A DNA stretch of 64,000 nucleotides, taken from NCBI GenBank assembly GCA_002733805.1, contig NVXG01000028.1, positions 1 to 64,000 on the forward strand. The letters are read 5' to 3'. This document shows positions 25,325 to 32,896 of this stretch, in pieces; the stretch's first letter is position 1, and each line of letters opens with the position of its first letter. The notes beneath the pieces are model-generated. The model saw only the letters and a list, made by a program, of their open reading frames with translations, searched no databases and had not been told where the DNA came from. This DNA is from Robiginitomaculum sp. GTDB lineage: Bacteria; Pseudomonadota; Alphaproteobacteria; Caulobacterales; Maricaulaceae. The position numbers and the translations under genes are program-made.

Positions 25325-26234
25325 TTTCATCCAACATGAATTCCCAGATTTCATCGGAGAAAAAGAATTGGCGTTTTTCTTGCGGGCTGTTGATCCATTC
25401 TGGATTTTTACGCAATCGTTCAATGGTTTGCAGCCGTTGGGAAAAGGCGCGCTCGGTCATATCTAACACTTTTCGGGGAATATCCGCTCGCACCAACACG
25501 TCTCGTGCTTTGACAATGCACCCCCGATCCCCGGCCAGAAACTGGCCCTCCAAGGCCGCCTTGCAAGAGATCATTTGCTTAGGGTTTTCAAACACGCTGA
25601 CTTTTTCGTAGTGGGCAATGGAATTGACCACAAAATCCAATTCTTCACGCAAAGCCGGGTGGCGCAAATAGAGGTTCTTGGCTTCCAGCAAACGACCTTC
25701 CAGTTCCTCGCGCAGAGTTGCGTCCTCATCGCCCATCACCAAAATCAAGTCAATGTCTGAGCCTTTGACAATCTGCCCGGTTGAGCGTTCCGGCCTTGGC
25801 ACTTCATGGGCCATATCCCGGCACACGTCGCCGGCGATCAGCACCCCGACCCGGTCCAGCAAAGCCTCGGGCAGAGATTGGGCAATCAATTGCTTGGCAA
25901 TGGTTCGTTTCTTTTTTGAAACTTCTGAATGAAGTTCTCTTTGACGATTGCCGTCTTCGACCGCTTTTTCAAAATTATCCACATTTGAAAATTGCACATA
26001 GGTCAGGAAATTTCGCAAAATGGACGGGCTTAATCGTGCATAGCCATCGACTTCGGAATCAACTCGCAAATACCAGCGGGCAAATTGCGCCGCATAAATA
26101 CGCGGGCTGTTCTCACATACTCGCCACAAATCAAAATAACGCTGATCAAAAGCCTCGGCCAATTCTGAACCCAGCACCGAATGTTGCTGGTCCACAACTT
26201 CGATCACCTGTTTTTCCAGCTCGACATCAAACAT
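25317..26234 (-). CDS. Nucleotidyltransferase-fold protein of unknown function
   Basis: 305 residues from the ATG at 26234 (AAGGGGG 5 bases upstream). Residues 1-125 are helical and charged. Near residue 160 is the DNA-polymerase-beta-type motif VKGSDIDLILVMGDED (G-S-x-x-D-x-D), with a third acidic residue likely in REELDFVVNSI. The two Asp of SDIDL would bind metal. Around them are other conserved-looking stretches (LLDRVGVLIAGDVCRDMA, GQFLAGDRGCIVKA). No close named family is recognised; adenylyl- or nucleotidyl-transfer to protein or small molecule is possible. It overlaps the acyltransferase by 8 bases and follows the holin gene by 60 bases on the same strand. Confidence 0.65.
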   Translation of the reverse strand: MFDVELEKQVIEVVDQQHSVLGSELAEAFDQRYFDLWRVCENSPRIYAAQFARWYLRVDSEVDGYARLSPSILRNFLTYVQFSNVDNFEKAVEDGNRQRELHSEVSKKKRTIAKQLIAQSLPEALLDRVGVLIAGDVCRDMAHEVPRPERSTGQIVKGSDIDLILVMGDEDATLREELEGRLLEAKNLYLRHPALREELDFVVNSIAHYEKVSVFENPKQMISCKAALEGQFLAGDRGCIVKARDVLVRADIPRKVLDMTERAFSQRLQTIERLRKNPEWINSPQEKRQFFFSDEIWEFMLDEND

Positions 26235-26294
26235 GGCACCCCCTTGGATTCGCCAACCCATTTGGGGCAAACCTAGCGGCCTGCCCCGGTTTGC

Positions 26295-26726
26295 TCAATC
26301 CCTGTCGGCATTTGCCTGAGAGTCACGCGCAATGCCGCCAATGCGGATATGGCTGCCGGTTTTCTCTAGCGAGCGCCCGACCACGTATCCGCCCAAGCCC
26401 ATGGTCAGCAACCCCCACATGCCGGGCGGGATTTCCAACACCACCGCCACGCCACCAAACGCCTGCACATAAGGCGCGATCAGATAATTGTTGGCAATCA
26501 CCGCCACAAAAACCAGCATGGAAACCGGCCGCCAATTTCGCTGTAACCAGCTCTCACCGCGCGCTTCGGCCACCACCACATCGCGCCCAGCCCGCACAAA
26601 TTCCATTTCCTGCTCGATCAGCAGTTTTTCGATCTGGCGCTCCAAGGCAAAGCGTTGGTCACCATCGGGTACAATTTCGCGAATGATCTGGGTCACTGGC
26701 GCAATCAGGGATGATAAAATACTCAT
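26295..26726 (-). CDS. GTA-type holin (3TM holin for gene-transfer release)
   Basis: 143 residues from the ATG at 26726, set by a 4-base ATGA overlap with the endolysin stop. The N-terminal half is an amphipathic, charged region (LERQIEKLLIEQEMEFVRAG then ARGESWLQRNWRPVSML). Hydrophobic segments follow: MLVFVAVIANNYLIAPY, VAVVLEIPPGMWGLLTMGLGG. The motif order 'ESWLQRNWRP...PP.MW.LL..GLGGYV.GRS.EK' is that of the 'holin of 3TMs, for gene-transfer release' family. It would form inner-membrane lesions that free the endolysin. The pairing with a muralytic enzyme supports the call. Confidence 0.85.
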   Translation of the reverse strand: MSILSSLIAPVTQIIREIVPDGDQRFALERQIEKLLIEQEMEFVRAGRDVVVAEARGESWLQRNWRPVSMLVFVAVIANNYLIAPYVQAFGGVAVVLEIPPGMWGLLTMGLGGYVVGRSLEKTGSHIRIGGIARDSQANADRD

Positions 26727-27109
26727 GCTGAGTACTCCGACCATGGCAGTTGAAAATGCGGGCCGTCGGGAAATGTTTCCCAGTCTCCGCCCCATTCCAG
26801 TTTTAGATCGTGCTGGGCCGCAGCTTGCTGCATGGCGCTGGCGATCTGGTGATAGAGCGGCCAGTCCCAACGGATACCGCCCGATACCCACGCCCCCAGA
26901 TCGACCGCATGTCCGGTCAAATGGCGTGAATTCAACGTCGAGCTGGCTCCGGATTTGACCAGTTCGCGTTGTCGCGACAAGGAACGCAACCCTTCCAGAA
27001 CTGCAAAATCAATTATGGAGATCAGAATAGCTGATCCAACAATCAATTGCAGGTCCGGGTGGACCGTCGCCAGTCGCTCCCGAGAGCGTTTGGAAAGATA
27101 AAAGGTCAT
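26723..27109 (-). CDS. M15 family peptidoglycan endopeptidase (GTA endolysin)
   Basis: 128 residues from the ATG at 27109; a GTG at 27139 would add ten residues. The Zn-peptidase M15 (VanY/L-Ala-D-Glu endopeptidase, phage T5 type) core is complete: LRSLSRQRELV, SRHLTGHAVDLGAW with His-x6-Asp, and LEWGGDWETFPDGPHFQL with the last His ligand and catalytic Glu/Asp region. There is no signal peptide, so release needs the holin encoded downstream in a 4-base overlap. In R. capsulatus the GTA holin/endolysin pair is also away from the structural cluster. The phased TGACAAT array lies 118 bases upstream. Confidence 0.88.
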   Translation of the reverse strand: MTFYLSKRSRERLATVHPDLQLIVGSAILISIIDFAVLEGLRSLSRQRELVKSGASSTLNSRHLTGHAVDLGAWVSGGIRWDWPLYHQIASAMQQAAAQHDLKLEWGGDWETFPDGPHFQLPWSEYSA

Positions 27110-27226
27110 TCGGGCCAATCCAGGAAACTTCAGAAGCACTCATTCTAGGGGCTGGTGAACGCTGTCGGATTGATTGGATTTGTCCCCGGCTCGACCGACA
27201 GGCGCTCCACACTCAAATCCAAAAAA

Positions 27227-27347
27227 TGACAATCAGCCTGACAATGGACTGACAGTCATTTGACAATCATTCGACACTAAAATGACAATGAACCGACCCT
27301 GCAATGACAATCGTTTGATACTCATCGACAATGGTTTGCCAATGTTC
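27227..27347. repeat. Array of ~11 TGACAAT-type units at 11-bp spacing
   Basis: Units begin at 27227, 27239, 27250, 27261, 27272, 27283, 27294, 27305, 27316, 27326 and 27337. Steps are 12, then seven or more of exactly 11, one of 10, and 11. Five units read TGACAAT exactly (1, 2, 4, 6, 8); the others are TGACAGT, CGACACT, CGACCCT, TGATACT, CGACAAT and TGCCAAT. The 3-4 bases after the core are variable. The array fills the gap between the mltF stop and the endolysin promoter region. On the transcribed strand for the lysis genes it reads ATTGTCA. An 11-bp step keeps every unit on about the same helix face. Confidence 0.8.
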
Positions 27348-28812
27348 AGCGGGCCAGCGTCCCATCTGCGGCGAGATCAGGTTCTGGCAGAATCGGCTGG
27401 GCATGGACCTTCTCGATAATGTCGGCAAAGTTCAAAACTGCCTGTACATAAGCCTCGCCCTCGCGTCCACGCGCATAGCCATGGGGCAGTGTCTTATAGA
27501 CCGCTTTGATCTGCAATTCGGGCAGTATGGCAGCGATATTGGCCCACAAGTCGGGATCCCCACCACGCGCCGCCACCAACTGGCGCGCGTCTATCATATG
27601 ACCCCAACCCATATTGTAGGCCGCCAGCGCGAAGGCATAGCGTTGGTCCGGCTCTATGGTGTCAGGCAAGCGGCGGATCAGGCTGGCAAAATAGCGTGCC
27701 CCGCCACGGATCGACTGAGCCGCATCCAGACGGTTGGTGACGCCCTGCTCGCGCGCCGTTAGCCGGGTCAGCATCATCATGCCACGCACCCCAGTGCGGC
27801 TGACCGCATCGGCCTTCCAATGGCTCTCGCGCCACGCAATGGCGGCCAACAGGCTCCACGGTAGATCATAGCGCTTGGCGGCCGCTTCGAAATCATCGCG
27901 CAGCTTGGGCAGAACCTGTCGCATGGCCCGGCGCAATCGGGACAGGTCCACATAGTCAAACTCTGTATCTGCTACCGCAAAATACCGGGCCTCGAGCTGG
28001 GCCAGCAAGACCGTGGTTTCCGGCTGGGCCATCCAGTGTTCCAGATCCCGTGACAGGCTGGCATTTCGCCAACTATGGCCGCCGCCCAATATCCAGGCGA
28101 CCGGCACGCCTTCGCCAAGTTCCATGCGCGCTTCCAAGGTTGGTAAATATCGCCGGTTCAAGGCAAAAACATGATCATCAGCAATGGTGCAATCAATCCT
28201 CTTTGCCGCCACATCCGCCAACAGAGCTTCAACCGAACTTGCGACGATTTTGGGTGCTGGAATTGCATCATTCGTCGCACGCAACGCCTGCAACAGATCA
28301 ACAAACGAAGTCCCTGCGGCCAAATGGAACTGCAAACCGGCCAGATCAGATAATTCTGAAATCACCCGCACCCCACGTCGACAAACCAGCACCGGCACGG
28401 CCGTGCGGTATTTGGGACCAAATACAAAATGCTCGCGACGCCCTGCAGTCACCGACAACCCAGAAGCCGCCAAACCAATTTGGCCAGTTTTGGCGGCCTG
28501 TAAAACGGCTTCTATGGTTGGAACCACTTGGAATTTCACCTCGACACCCAAGTGCTCGCCATAGGCCCGGACCAGATCATATTCAAATCCAGCCAGACCA
28601 TCGCGACCTTCATAATAGGTGACGGACGCATTGACCGTCACCACGTTCAAATAGCCATTTTCCTGCGCTTCTCGCAAAATTGAACCTTGCCGACTGGACA
28701 GAGCGCTGATCTGATCCTGACACGCGACCAAAGCCACAGCCAAAATTAACGCGATGCTAAGTGCCCATCGGCCAGAATGGCCTTGTTTCGGACGGGAAGG
28801 GCGTAAACTCAT
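27346..28812 (-). CDS. mltF: Membrane-bound lytic murein transglycosylase F-like lipoprotein
   Basis: 488 residues from the ATG at 28812; a TTG at 28833 would add seven. The N-terminus is a lipoprotein signal (ALSIALILAVALVAC). Residues about 55-265 form a family 3 solute-binding domain (LNVVTVNASVTYYEGRDGLAGFEYDL-type start, shortened here to the YEGRDGLAGFEYDLVRAYG core). Residues 290-450 are an SLT domain with the catalytic Glu in IAWRESHWKADA, plus GMMMLT and ALAAYNMGWGHM. MltF cleaves glycan strands and is allosterically gated by its binding domain. Its start codon overlaps that of the divergent gene at 28811. The last codon is the first unit of the repeat array. Confidence 0.92.
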   Translation of the reverse strand: MSLRPSRPKQGHSGRWALSIALILAVALVACQDQISALSSRQGSILREAQENGYLNVVTVNASVTYYEGRDGLAGFEYDLVRAYGEHLGVEVKFQVVPTIEAVLQAAKTGQIGLAASGLSVTAGRREHFVFGPKYRTAVPVLVCRRGVRVISELSDLAGLQFHLAAGTSFVDLLQALRATNDAIPAPKIVASSVEALLADVAAKRIDCTIADDHVFALNRRYLPTLEARMELGEGVPVAWILGGGHSWRNASLSRDLEHWMAQPETTVLLAQLEARYFAVADTEFDYVDLSRLRRAMRQVLPKLRDDFEAAAKRYDLPWSLLAAIAWRESHWKADAVSRTGVRGMMMLTRLTAREQGVTNRLDAAQSIRGGARYFASLIRRLPDTIEPDQRYAFALAAYNMGWGHMIDARQLVAARGGDPDLWANIAAILPELQIKAVYKTLPHGYARGREGEAYVQAVLNFADIIEKVHAQPILPEPDLAADGTLAR

Positions 28813-29350
28813 GGCCAAAGCAGAATTCCACAAAAATCAGCGTGTCTATGTCGGTCCGGTCGGGACCTGGGCGGTCATTGAACAGATAAAACCGCACTGG
28901 GTCAAAGATGTTCCCGAACCACTTCGCATTACCTACGAGGTCGGACTGGGTCGGGACTTCAAGGCAGAAGAGCTAACCGGCGAGGCACGCGATGGCTCGG
29001 CTGACGCAGCCCTGAAGGAAAATTGGCGTATTTTACGGGCTAAAAATAAGTGGCAAACCCCTGAGGAATGCGCCCATCATCCGTTTCCCGGAACGTTTCC
29101 TGTGGTAATGACTGACGCGCAAGATTGGGGTGGCTGGCGCACACCGGGATCAGAATATGATCGTGACCCGGGTCGGATTGAGTTTCAAGCTAAAGTCATG
29201 TCCAGCGCCCTGCACCTGCTCTATATTGTAAAAAAATTGCAGGAACAGGTGAGCAATAGTGCTGGCGATGCACCGGCAAATTTGGTTGAGCTGGCTCGTG
29301 AGGCCCAGCAAGTCATCCGTTTCATCGAAGATCGCCCTGCATCCATATAA
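28811..29350 (+). CDS. Conserved soluble protein of unknown function
   Basis: 179 residues from the ATG at 28811 (GGGAAGGG about 10 bases upstream). The N-terminus FHKNQRVYVGPVGTWAVIEQI suggests a small beta-barrel like KOW/SH3 domains. The middle has Trp-rich stretches (KNKWQTPEECAHHPFPGTFP, DAQDWGGWRTPGSEYDRD). The C-terminal 55 residues look helical (SSALHLLYIVKKLQEQV...LVELAREAQQVIRF). It is cytosolic by lack of a signal. The start codon shares bases with the divergent mltF start (CATG, 28810-28813). I know of similar uncharacterised proteins in related bacteria but cannot give a function. Confidence 0.75.
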   Translation: MAKAEFHKNQRVYVGPVGTWAVIEQIKPHWVKDVPEPLRITYEVGLGRDFKAEELTGEARDGSADAALKENWRILRAKNKWQTPEECAHHPFPGTFPVVMTDAQDWGGWRTPGSEYDRDPGRIEFQAKVMSSALHLLYIVKKLQEQVSNSAGDAPANLVELAREAQQVIRFIEDRPASI

Positions 29351-29431
29351 CCTGCCAACACATGCGAAATTCTGGTGACGGGTCCTATTGGCCCGGCTAT
29401 ACCAACCCGCCATCCCAACAGGAATTTCCAC

Positions 29432-32062
29432 ATGAAGTTCGATCAACCCGCAGCGGTCCGCCTTTGCGATTACCAGCCCTTTCCCTTCACAATCACCGAA
29501 ACCCGACTGGATTTTGTGCTGGATGAAGCGGCAACCTTGGTCCGCTCCCACCTTAAAATCTGCCGCAACAAAAATATGAGTGGTCCGCTGGTGCTGGACG
29601 GCGAAAATATGGAATTGCTGTCCATTCAGGTGGATGGAACCGAAATTGCGCCGAGCGCCTTCGAAAAAGATGAGCATCAGTTGATTCTGGCTGATTTGCC
29701 GGATCAGTGCATTTTGCAGATCGAAACCCGGTTTTCGCCAACCGACAACCATGCCTTGTCTGGTCTTTATATGTCGGGTGGTCGGTTTTGCACCCAATGT
29801 GAAGCGCAAGGGTTTCGCAATATCACCTATTTCCCGGATCGCCCGGACGTGATGAGCAAGTTCACGGTTCGCATTGAGGCCGAAACGACTTACCCAAGTC
29901 TGCTTTCCAACGGCAATTTACTGGATAGTGGTTCCCTGCCAAATGGTCGGCATTTTGCGCTGTGGGAAGATCCATTCAAAAAACCGGCCTATCTGTTTGC
30001 GCTGGTTGCAGGTCAGTTTGATCTGATTGAAGACCAGTTTACCACGATGAGCGACAAAGTGGTTCCGCTTCGCATTTATGTGGACCCCGGTGATGCCCAC
30101 TTGGCTGATTATGCAATGGATTCGCTAAAACGCGCCATGAAATGGGATGAAGAGGTATTCGGGCGGGAATACGATCTGGACCTGTTCATGATTGTCGCTG
30201 TTCGTTCGTTTAATTTCGGCGCCATGGAAAACAAGGGTTTGAATATTTTCAATTCGTCCGTTTTGCTAGCTGATGCGAAAACGGCTACTGATGCAAATTT
30301 CGAAGTGATCGAAAGCGTTGTGGCGCATGAATACTTTCACAATTGGACCGGCAACCGGATTACCTGTCGTGACTGGTTTCAATTGTGCCTAAAAGAAGGT
30401 TTGACCGTATTTCGAGATCAGGAATTTTCGGCCGATCAACGCGGCCACGCCATTTGCCGAATCAAAGATGTCAAAGCCCTGCGCGCCCGACAATTCCCCG
30501 AAGACGCTGGCCCACTGGCACACCCGGTACGTCCCTCGTCCTATCTGGCTATCGACAATTTCTACACCGCCACGGTCTATGAAAAAGGCGCTGAACTGAT
30601 CCGAGCCTTAAAAACCATTTTGGGGGACGCAGACTTTGCCAAAGGCATGGACCGGTATTTCGAGACCTGTGATGGCACCGCTGCAACCATGGAACAGTTT
30701 CTGGATTGCTTTGCTTCAGTTTCCGGCCAAGATTTATCCAATTTTCTGATTTGGTATGGGCAAGCTGGCACCCCAAAGGTTGATCTGACCCAAAACTGGG
30801 ATCAGAAAACCGGCAAATTGACCCTTGACCTGCGCCAGAGCACTGATCCCACACCGGGCCAGCCCGAAAAACAAGCGGTTCCCATACCGGTGCGTATTGG
30901 CTTGCTGGATGATGCCGGTCCTTTGTCATTTACCGATCCTGTAAATGGTGAAAAGACCAATGAGACGGTTTTGTTGTTGGAAAAATTTAGCCAAAGCTGG
31001 ACATTCGAAGGGCTATCAGAACAACCATTGATCTCAGCATTTCGGCGGTTTTCTGCACCAGTGAATTTTACCATCAAACGGACTTCTGCCGAGCAAGCCC
31101 GACTGATCGCATCAGACCCCGATCTGTTCACCCGTTGGGAAGAAGCGCAAAGTCTGGGCCGTGAGCAATTATTGGCGATGACCCAGCACGTGCTGACCGG
31201 CAAATCACCGACCGCTGAACCCCATTACCTTTCGGCACTGGCCAATGTGATTGAGGATCAGGCTTTGGAACCGGCATTTGTCGCATTGGTCATGCAACCG
31301 CCATCGGAAGATGAAATATTCCTGTTAATGCCTGATGCCAGACCAGAAGCAATCCGAACCGCGCGCCAAGCCCTGATCCGTCAAATCGCCATGCTGGCCC
31401 AAGATCGTCTGCTCGATCTGCACCAAAACAACCGGCCCCAAGGAAAATTTCAACCCGATGCAAAATCGGCTGGTTTACGCGCTGCGGCCAATCAAGCGCT
31501 TCTTACACTGACACAACTGCGATCAATGCAAAGCGATGACCTAGCGTGGAGCGCTTGGACAGCCGCCGACAATATGACCGACACAATGGCCGCCTTGGCT
31601 GCCTTAGCTCATGGCAAGTCCGATCAGTTCCGGGCAGCCTTGGTCGATTTTTACGCCAAATGGCAGCATAATCCTCTGGTCATGGATAAATGGTTCTCAT
31701 TGCAAGCCATGTCGGGACCGGCAGATCAGATTGAACCCTTGCAGACATTACTGGATCACGCTGATTTTGATGTTGATAATCCAAATCGAGCGCGCTCGGT
31801 ATATGGCGTTTTCCCGGTTGGAAACCTACCTTTGTTTCATTTGGAAAATGGTGCGGGATACAAACTGCTGGCCGATGGCATTTTGCAAATAGATCCGCAA
31901 AACCCGGCTCTGGCCGCCCGATTGATGGGCGCATTCTCTGCTTGGCGCCACGTCGAGCCGGTTCGTCGTCAGCTGGCCCGCGAACAGATAGAGCGTGTGC
32001 TTGAAGCGTCAGGTCTTTCAAAGAATACCTTTGAAATTGCATCCCGGCATCTAGCTGACTGA
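29432..32062 (+). CDS. pepN: Aminopeptidase N
   Basis: An 876-residue M1 metallopeptidase, usual length for the bacterial PepN/alanyl aminopeptidase. The start at 29432 has CAGGAAT 7 bases upstream. The substrate-recognition motif FNFGAMENKGLNIFN lies near residue 265. The Zn site is VVAHEYFHNWTGNRIT (HExxH) followed by LKEGLTVFRDQEFS, which brings the third ligand Glu. The C-terminal half has the helical repeats of PepN (DUF3458-type), with NPLVMDKWFSLQA and NPNRARSVYGVF. It trims N-terminal residues from peptides in the cytosol. An RNA-like hairpin follows the stop. Confidence 0.97.
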   Translation: MKFDQPAAVRLCDYQPFPFTITETRLDFVLDEAATLVRSHLKICRNKNMSGPLVLDGENMELLSIQVDGTEIAPSAFEKDEHQLILADLPDQCILQIETRFSPTDNHALSGLYMSGGRFCTQCEAQGFRNITYFPDRPDVMSKFTVRIEAETTYPSLLSNGNLLDSGSLPNGRHFALWEDPFKKPAYLFALVAGQFDLIEDQFTTMSDKVVPLRIYVDPGDAHLADYAMDSLKRAMKWDEEVFGREYDLDLFMIVAVRSFNFGAMENKGLNIFNSSVLLADAKTATDANFEVIESVVAHEYFHNWTGNRITCRDWFQLCLKEGLTVFRDQEFSADQRGHAICRIKDVKALRARQFPEDAGPLAHPVRPSSYLAIDNFYTATVYEKGAELIRALKTILGDADFAKGMDRYFETCDGTAATMEQFLDCFASVSGQDLSNFLIWYGQAGTPKVDLTQNWDQKTGKLTLDLRQSTDPTPGQPEKQAVPIPVRIGLLDDAGPLSFTDPVNGEKTNETVLLLEKFSQSWTFEGLSEQPLISAFRRFSAPVNFTIKRTSAEQARLIASDPDLFTRWEEAQSLGREQLLAMTQHVLTGKSPTAEPHYLSALANVIEDQALEPAFVALVMQPPSEDEIFLLMPDARPEAIRTARQALIRQIAMLAQDRLLDLHQNNRPQGKFQPDAKSAGLRAAANQALLTLTQLRSMQSDDLAWSAWTAADNMTDTMAALAALAHGKSDQFRAALVDFYAKWQHNPLVMDKWFSLQAMSGPADQIEPLQTLLDHADFDVDNPNRARSVYGVFPVGNLPLFHLENGAGYKLLADGILQIDPQNPALAARLMGAFSAWRHVEPVRRQLAREQIERVLEASGLSKNTFEIASRHLAD

Positions 32063-32090
32063 ATTTGTCGGGTCTGATCCGGTTAAATAT

Positions 32091-32135
32091 ACAATAATCT
32101 TTTCAAGGTATGCTTTTGCATCCTGTGATTATTGT
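32091..32135 (+). promoter_or_regulatory. Two-tier hairpin between pepN and the receiver gene
   Basis: Outer arms ACAATAATC (32091-32099) and GATTATTGT (32127-32135) are perfect complements. Inside is a second stem: AGG-T-ATGC (32106-32113) pairs with GCAT-CCT (32118-32124) around a TTTT loop with one bulged T. The structure ends 74 bases before the ATG at 32210. It may end the pepN transcript, although it lacks a long T tail, or lie in the leader of the downstream gene. Confidence 0.5.
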
Positions 32136-32209
32136 TTCACGCTGTTTGTGAAAATACTGATCCAAATTTTATCTGGCGATCGGTTCTTTACTGATCGAGA
32201 AATTTTGTC

Positions 32210-32785
32210 ATGAGCAATGCTGTAAAACTAGATCGTTTGCGAACCCTGATTGTCGATGATAACGCACACATGATCAATATTGTAAAAACCATCTTGCGTG
32301 GGTTTGGTATGGAGCATTTCTATGACGCGCAGGATGCTGCCGAGGCATTTTCGCTGGTCAAAAGCGAATCCGTAGATTTGATTATTGTTGACTACCAAAT
32401 GGACTTGCTGGACGGCTTGGATTTTATCAAGTTGGTCCGAACAGCGGACGACAGTCCAGCCCCCTTTATTCCGATCATTATGCTAACTGCATACTCGGAA
32501 CGAAAACGGGTGATCGCTGCGCGAGACGCTGGCGTAACCGAGTTTTGCAACAAACCGGTAAACGCACAGGAATTGTTCCGCAAACTGATTTCAGTGATAG
32601 ATCACCCGCGCGATTTCGTTCGTACCAAAACGTATTTCGGCCCGGACCGGCGACGGCATGATAGCAGCAAGCACCTGGGTCCATTTCGCCGGGCAGAAGA
32701 TGGAGATCGCGAATCCTTGAATGAATTCGATGAAAACCAACTAAATACTATGCCCAAAGTCATGGATTTTTCTGCAAAATCTTGA
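32210..32785 (+). CDS. Single-domain response regulator with C-terminal tail
   Basis: 191 residues. Residues 8-130 are a CheY-like receiver: acidic pocket VDDN (16-18), phospho-acceptor Asp61 in LIIVDYQMD, Thr/Ser switch in IMLTAYSE, and the Lys in CNKPVNA. The last 60 residues have no output domain but carry the phrase TYFGPDRRRHDSS...GPFRRAEDG, an arginine-rich motif seen after receiver domains in many alphaproteobacteria. It may dock to a partner or relay phosphate. The PAS histidine kinase gene follows 111 bases downstream on the same strand and is a likely partner. Confidence 0.9.
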   Translation: MSNAVKLDRLRTLIVDDNAHMINIVKTILRGFGMEHFYDAQDAAEAFSLVKSESVDLIIVDYQMDLLDGLDFIKLVRTADDSPAPFIPIIMLTAYSERKRVIAARDAGVTEFCNKPVNAQELFRKLISVIDHPRDFVRTKTYFGPDRRRHDSSKHLGPFRRAEDGDRESLNEFDENQLNTMPKVMDFSAKS

Positions 32786-32896
32786 ACAAGTTTCAATTGG
32801 ATATTGGGTGAAAATAACATTTCAGTATCGACAGCATTGACTCTGGTGGATTATCTTCTTTAGCAAGAAACGAATCATACCATTCAGGGGATCAAA

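Noticed and set aside
25781-26686. A 301-residue plus-strand frame opposite the nucleotidyltransferase and holin genes
   Set aside because: Its composition (Pro, Arg, His, Ser-rich with no motifs) and position antisense to two supported genes mark it as a shadow frame.
27227-27347. A CRISPR array
   Set aside because: The units are 7 bp with 11-bp period and degenerate. CRISPR repeats are 23-47 bp with similar-length unique spacers, and no cas genes are nearby.
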